This document shows positions 57,701 to 64,000 of a DNA stretch of 64,000 nt, piece by piece; the first letter of the stretch is position 1; every line of letters begins with the position of its first letter. Origin of the DNA: Cololabis saira (taxonomy: Eukaryota; Chordata; Actinopteri; Beloniformes; Belonidae); assembly GCF_033807715.1 (NCBI RefSeq), contig NC_084607.1, forward strand, positions 17,284,941-17,348,940, read 5' to 3'. The notes under the pieces are model-generated. The model was not told where the DNA came from and searched no databases. It worked only from the letters and a program-made list of their open reading frames with translations. Both the position numbers and the translations under genes were made by a program.

Positions 57701-58268
57701 GTTAATGACCGTCTCTTAAGGGGGTCTATCGGCAGGAGTGGCAGTTCAATCTACAGATGCAATGAAATAGTCAGTGGTTTCCTGGGTCAGTGGACCTTTC
57801 TTATGATATGACAGTTAGGGAGACCAGTAAAATCCTCCAAAGGATTTTTTTTTTGTCATAAAAGAGTGAATATTGTGCTTTGAATAGTAAAATATGATGT
57901 CTAGCAGATATGACTCCAGCAATGCCCAGATAATGTATTCATCTGGGAGATCTTCTTCTCGGATCATTGTGGTTACAGTGTGCGCAATTAACAAGGTGTT
58001 GACTGAGGCAACTTAACAAGTCACGAATTTAATTCTAAATGAATCTCGGGAGGTGTCCGACCTCAAATATGAATGAATCTTCTGCATTTTTAAACCTCCG
58101 CTTAGTTTTTAGGATAGTTTTACCTAGCCTCGTGTTTCTTATTTTCCTATATTCACAAATATAGGCTATGTTCATCACTCTTTTTGAACCACAACAGTGA
58201 ACTATTGTGTGATGGGGGGGTGGGGGTGGGGGGTGGGGGGTGGGGGGGGGCCGAGTTGCGCATCGTAC
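42791..58268 (-). other. sdk2 intron 1, part nearest exon 1
   Basis: This is 15.5 kb with no recognisable gene or bounded transposon. Low-complexity patches lie near 44828-44880 (C-rich and CA), 45127-45145 (T-rich), 47446-47473 (TA then T), 52214-52223 (G-run), 55024-55045 (T-rich) and 55144-55165 (GA). Some stretches, for example 48330-48490 and 50100-50560, are of higher complexity and may be conserved regulatory DNA; a cross-species alignment is needed to tell. A G-rich block at 58214-58250 is listed separately. Confidence 0.45.
58214..58250 (+). repeat. G-rich tract just inside intron 1
   Basis: This holds seven-, five-, six-, six- and nine-base G runs separated by single T residues on the plus strand. 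It begins 18 bases past the exon 1 donor. The plus strand is the template strand of sdk2, so the transcript is C-rich here. It fits a G-quadruplex motif. Confidence 0.9.
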
Positions 58269-58416
58269 CTTGAGCCTGAGTGCTGGAGATAGAAGTGGAC
58301 AACAGCAGAATCCAACAGGAGACCCACACCTGTCCGACCTGTCCCGCTGCGCGCGCGCTCCGCCGCGGTGCCGTCGTGCCCCCGGCGCGGACCCCCAGTC
58401 TCCACGCTGGGGACAT
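58269..58416 (-). CDS. sdk2: sdk2 coding exon 1: start codon and signal peptide
   Basis: This exon encodes the first 49 residues plus one base of a sidekick protein, a homophilic immunoglobulin-superfamily adhesion receptor at neuronal synapses. The peptide starts MSPAWRLGVRAGG, has a basic stretch (PRRSARAAG), then a hydrophobic core WVSCWILLLSTSISS and ends STQAQ. This is a plausible signal peptide cleaved near TQA/Q. The ATG at 58414-58416 is the first in-frame ATG after an in-frame TGA at 58501-58503, which fixes the start. The exon ends CAA G followed by the donor GTACGA, leaving phase 1. The spare G joins AT of exon 2 to make Asp, giving [10 protein letters not shown] across the junction, which matches the start of mature sidekick proteins as I recall them. 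Longer open frames overlap on the same strand but have no signal peptide and do not splice in frame. The exon lies in a CpG-rich block. Confidence 0.85.
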
Positions 58417-58690
58417 GTTGCTTTCTGTTGGCCGCGCACTCCCGGGAAGCGTCCTGGCTGCTGATGCTGCTGCCGCCGAGGCTGCCGCTGGTCCTGCTCG
58501 TCACGCTGCTGGTGATGAGGCTGAGTGACCGGGGAGGGAAGAGCTTGGGGAAGAGAGTCCGTCTGAAAGGCACCAGGCACGCAGACAGGCGCGCGCGGTG
58601 GCATGAAAAGCCTTTGGACAAGTCCCGCACGAGCGAGGCGGAGTCAGTCCAATTGAATTTGTTCGGCTGTCAAGAGTGCGAGATGGAGTA
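58320..58690 (-). promoter_or_regulatory. sdk2: CpG-rich block around sdk2 exon 1: likely promoter and 5' UTR
   Basis: This stretch is visibly GC-rich and dense in CpG (GCGCGCGCGC near 58350, several GCGCGG and CCGCCG runs, GGCGCGCGCGG near 58590). The flanks and the intron are AT-rich and CpG-poor. It covers the start codon and the sequence just upstream. This is the usual look of a vertebrate CpG-island promoter and 5' UTR. I see no convincing TATA box at a fixed distance and cannot place the transcription start. An extra non-coding exon further upstream is possible. Confidence 0.6.
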
Positions 58691-62749
<4,059 letters not shown>

Positions 62750-62940
62750 CAGGGGTGGGCAGTCCTGCATGTTTAGATGTTTAGATTAGGTGCTCATTGC
62801 ACCGGCACACAAGTGACTGTGTCATTAACAGAGTTCAGAGCAGAACTTGATGACAAGCTGATGATGATGATTAATTAGAATCAGATGTGTTAAAGCAGGG
62901 AAACATCTACAACATGCAGGAGACCGGCACCCGACTGCTC
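62750..62940 (+). mobile_element. short hAT-like MITE, decayed
   Basis: It starts CAGGGGTGGGCAGTCCTG and ends near GAGACCGGCACCCGACTGCT. Internal landmarks are TTTAGATGTTTAGAT, GATGATTAATTAGAATCAGA, TGTGTTAAAGCAGGG and AAACATCTACAACATGCAGG. These match a very common fish MITE with an inverted-repeat layout as I recall it. The right end has decayed and no target duplication is visible. Confidence 0.6.
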
Positions 62941-64000
62941 ACTTCTTCTCTCTCAAATTGTTTTAGGCTTTCACCAACAATTTCACATTTAAAAAAACAG
63001 ATTATTCTACATATATTGAAGCTATGCCTGGTTGTTGCAGAGTATCTGTTGTTAAAACAATACTGGGTTGGTCTCAGACTATTTAAAATATCAAAATATT
63101 ATTCTACTGTTACCCACGGGACAGCTCACTTGTGAATTTTGCTTTGAATCACTGGCATAATTGGTTTCCTCAAGTCTCACTTTGATGTAAATAACATTAG
63201 CAATTTACCAGTCATTTTGCATTGATCCTCCTCTGTGGAATTGTGCCCCAAAGAAGCAACTGGAAATTGAATGTCTTAAACTGAAGATGTGAAGCATGCA
63301 TTTCATTCAAGCTGTCAGAGAAGCTGCACTAACTGAAAGATGCAACAATATTGGGATTGATTCTGCACCTAGCCGGCAGCAATGAGTCCACCATGTGCTG
63401 ATGGAAATGAGTGCACGAAACTGTATACATGGACAAGCACGTGCATAACATCTGAGCAGCCACATTATGAAGCTGACTTGTGCCACAACACTCAATCAAT
63501 GTTTGCTTTCAAAAAATCCATTTCCATAAATCTGCTCTGCTCTAGCAATTTGACATTTGTTTAGTTTGTGTTGCGTTCCCATGTCACTCTCGCTGACCTT
63601 CATCACACTGATCCGGCAATTTATTGTTTCAACTTGCCCTCCAAATCCAGGACCTTGTGTAAGAATAGGTAGATTGCAGAAGAGAACACTGAAGGAAGAC
63701 TTATTGTCTTTCTGTCCACCGTCTCTCTCACCGGGCTCCAGCTGAGCAGCTAACGATGTGAGAGCTGTAATACACAACATATAAAGAACTTTACATTTGC
63801 TACATTTAGCCACTGCAGGACTTACAGAGAGCATAAAATATGAGTTTGCTGCATTACAGTTACAGTGAAGTGATCAATGTTTACCACACCGTGCCTCAGC
63901 TTTATGAGTTTTTATTCCTGCATAAGTCGATCCAGCAAATCAATTATAATGACAGCCTCCTTCTCTGTGCAAAAGACTGGCAGTTCATGAATCAATAACA
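62941..64000. other. right end of window
   Basis: AT-rich sequence with no recognisable gene or repeat. The open frames at 63496-63834 (minus) and 62887-63135 (plus) show no domain or splice context. Confidence 0.45.

Noticed and set aside
58035..58630. Longer minus-strand frames (189 and 142 codons) overlapping sdk2 exon 1
   Set aside because: They have no signal peptide, read through the splice donor into the G-rich tract, and cannot join exon 2 in frame. The 58416 start does.

Overview
This is a eukaryotic window, almost certainly from a teleost fish. It has no bacterial-style gene density. Introns obey GT-AG rules. The repeats are of kinds typical of fish: Tc1/mariner relics, short non-autonomous hAT and PIF/Harbinger elements, a tRNA-like SINE, a non-LTR LINE tail, and many long di- and tetranucleotide microsatellites.

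Only one protein-coding gene can be supported. It is the 5' end of a sidekick cell-adhesion gene on the minus strand, best matched to sdk2. Five coding exons join in one continuous frame. Exon 1 (58269-58416) encodes the signal peptide, exons 2-3 (5335-5494, 3652-3758) encode Ig domain 1, and exons 4-5 (3293-3440, 941-1074) encode Ig domain 2. All four introns inside the window have good donors and acceptors and the phases agree (1, 2, 1, 2, then 1 after exon 5). The window holds 697 coding bases, about 232 codons. The remaining Ig domains, the fibronectin III repeats, the membrane segment and the cytoplasmic tail lie off the left edge. A CpG-rich block around exon 1 is the likely promoter, and 58.7-64.0 kb is upstream flank.

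Intron 1 is about 52.8 kb and fills most of the window. It holds the mobile elements, several with exact boundaries: a 710-bp hAT element with an 8-bp target duplication and an internal 20-bp tandem array (9688-10397); two abutting Tc1 relics (about 12.89-14.89 kb), one interrupted by a near-perfect hairpin element (13839-14215); an inverted-repeat element whose two arms carry hammerhead-ribozyme-like cores (28934-29158); a Harbinger derivative with a remnant of a Myb-like gene and a second element nested inside it (31473-32669); an element with 23-bp inverted ends and a 71-bp higher-order array (33223-33545); a tRNA-like SINE (about 33.74-33.95 kb); a hAT element containing a TTTC/TTCC microsatellite (37530-38210); and a LINE fragment inserted into a Tc1 copy (about 41.07-42.79 kb). 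The long stretches between them show no ORF with recognisable domains. They may contain conserved regulatory elements, but this cannot be tested from a single sequence.

The most interesting observations are the hammerhead-like inverted repeat and the near-identical tandem unit shared by two elements with unrelated terminal repeats.
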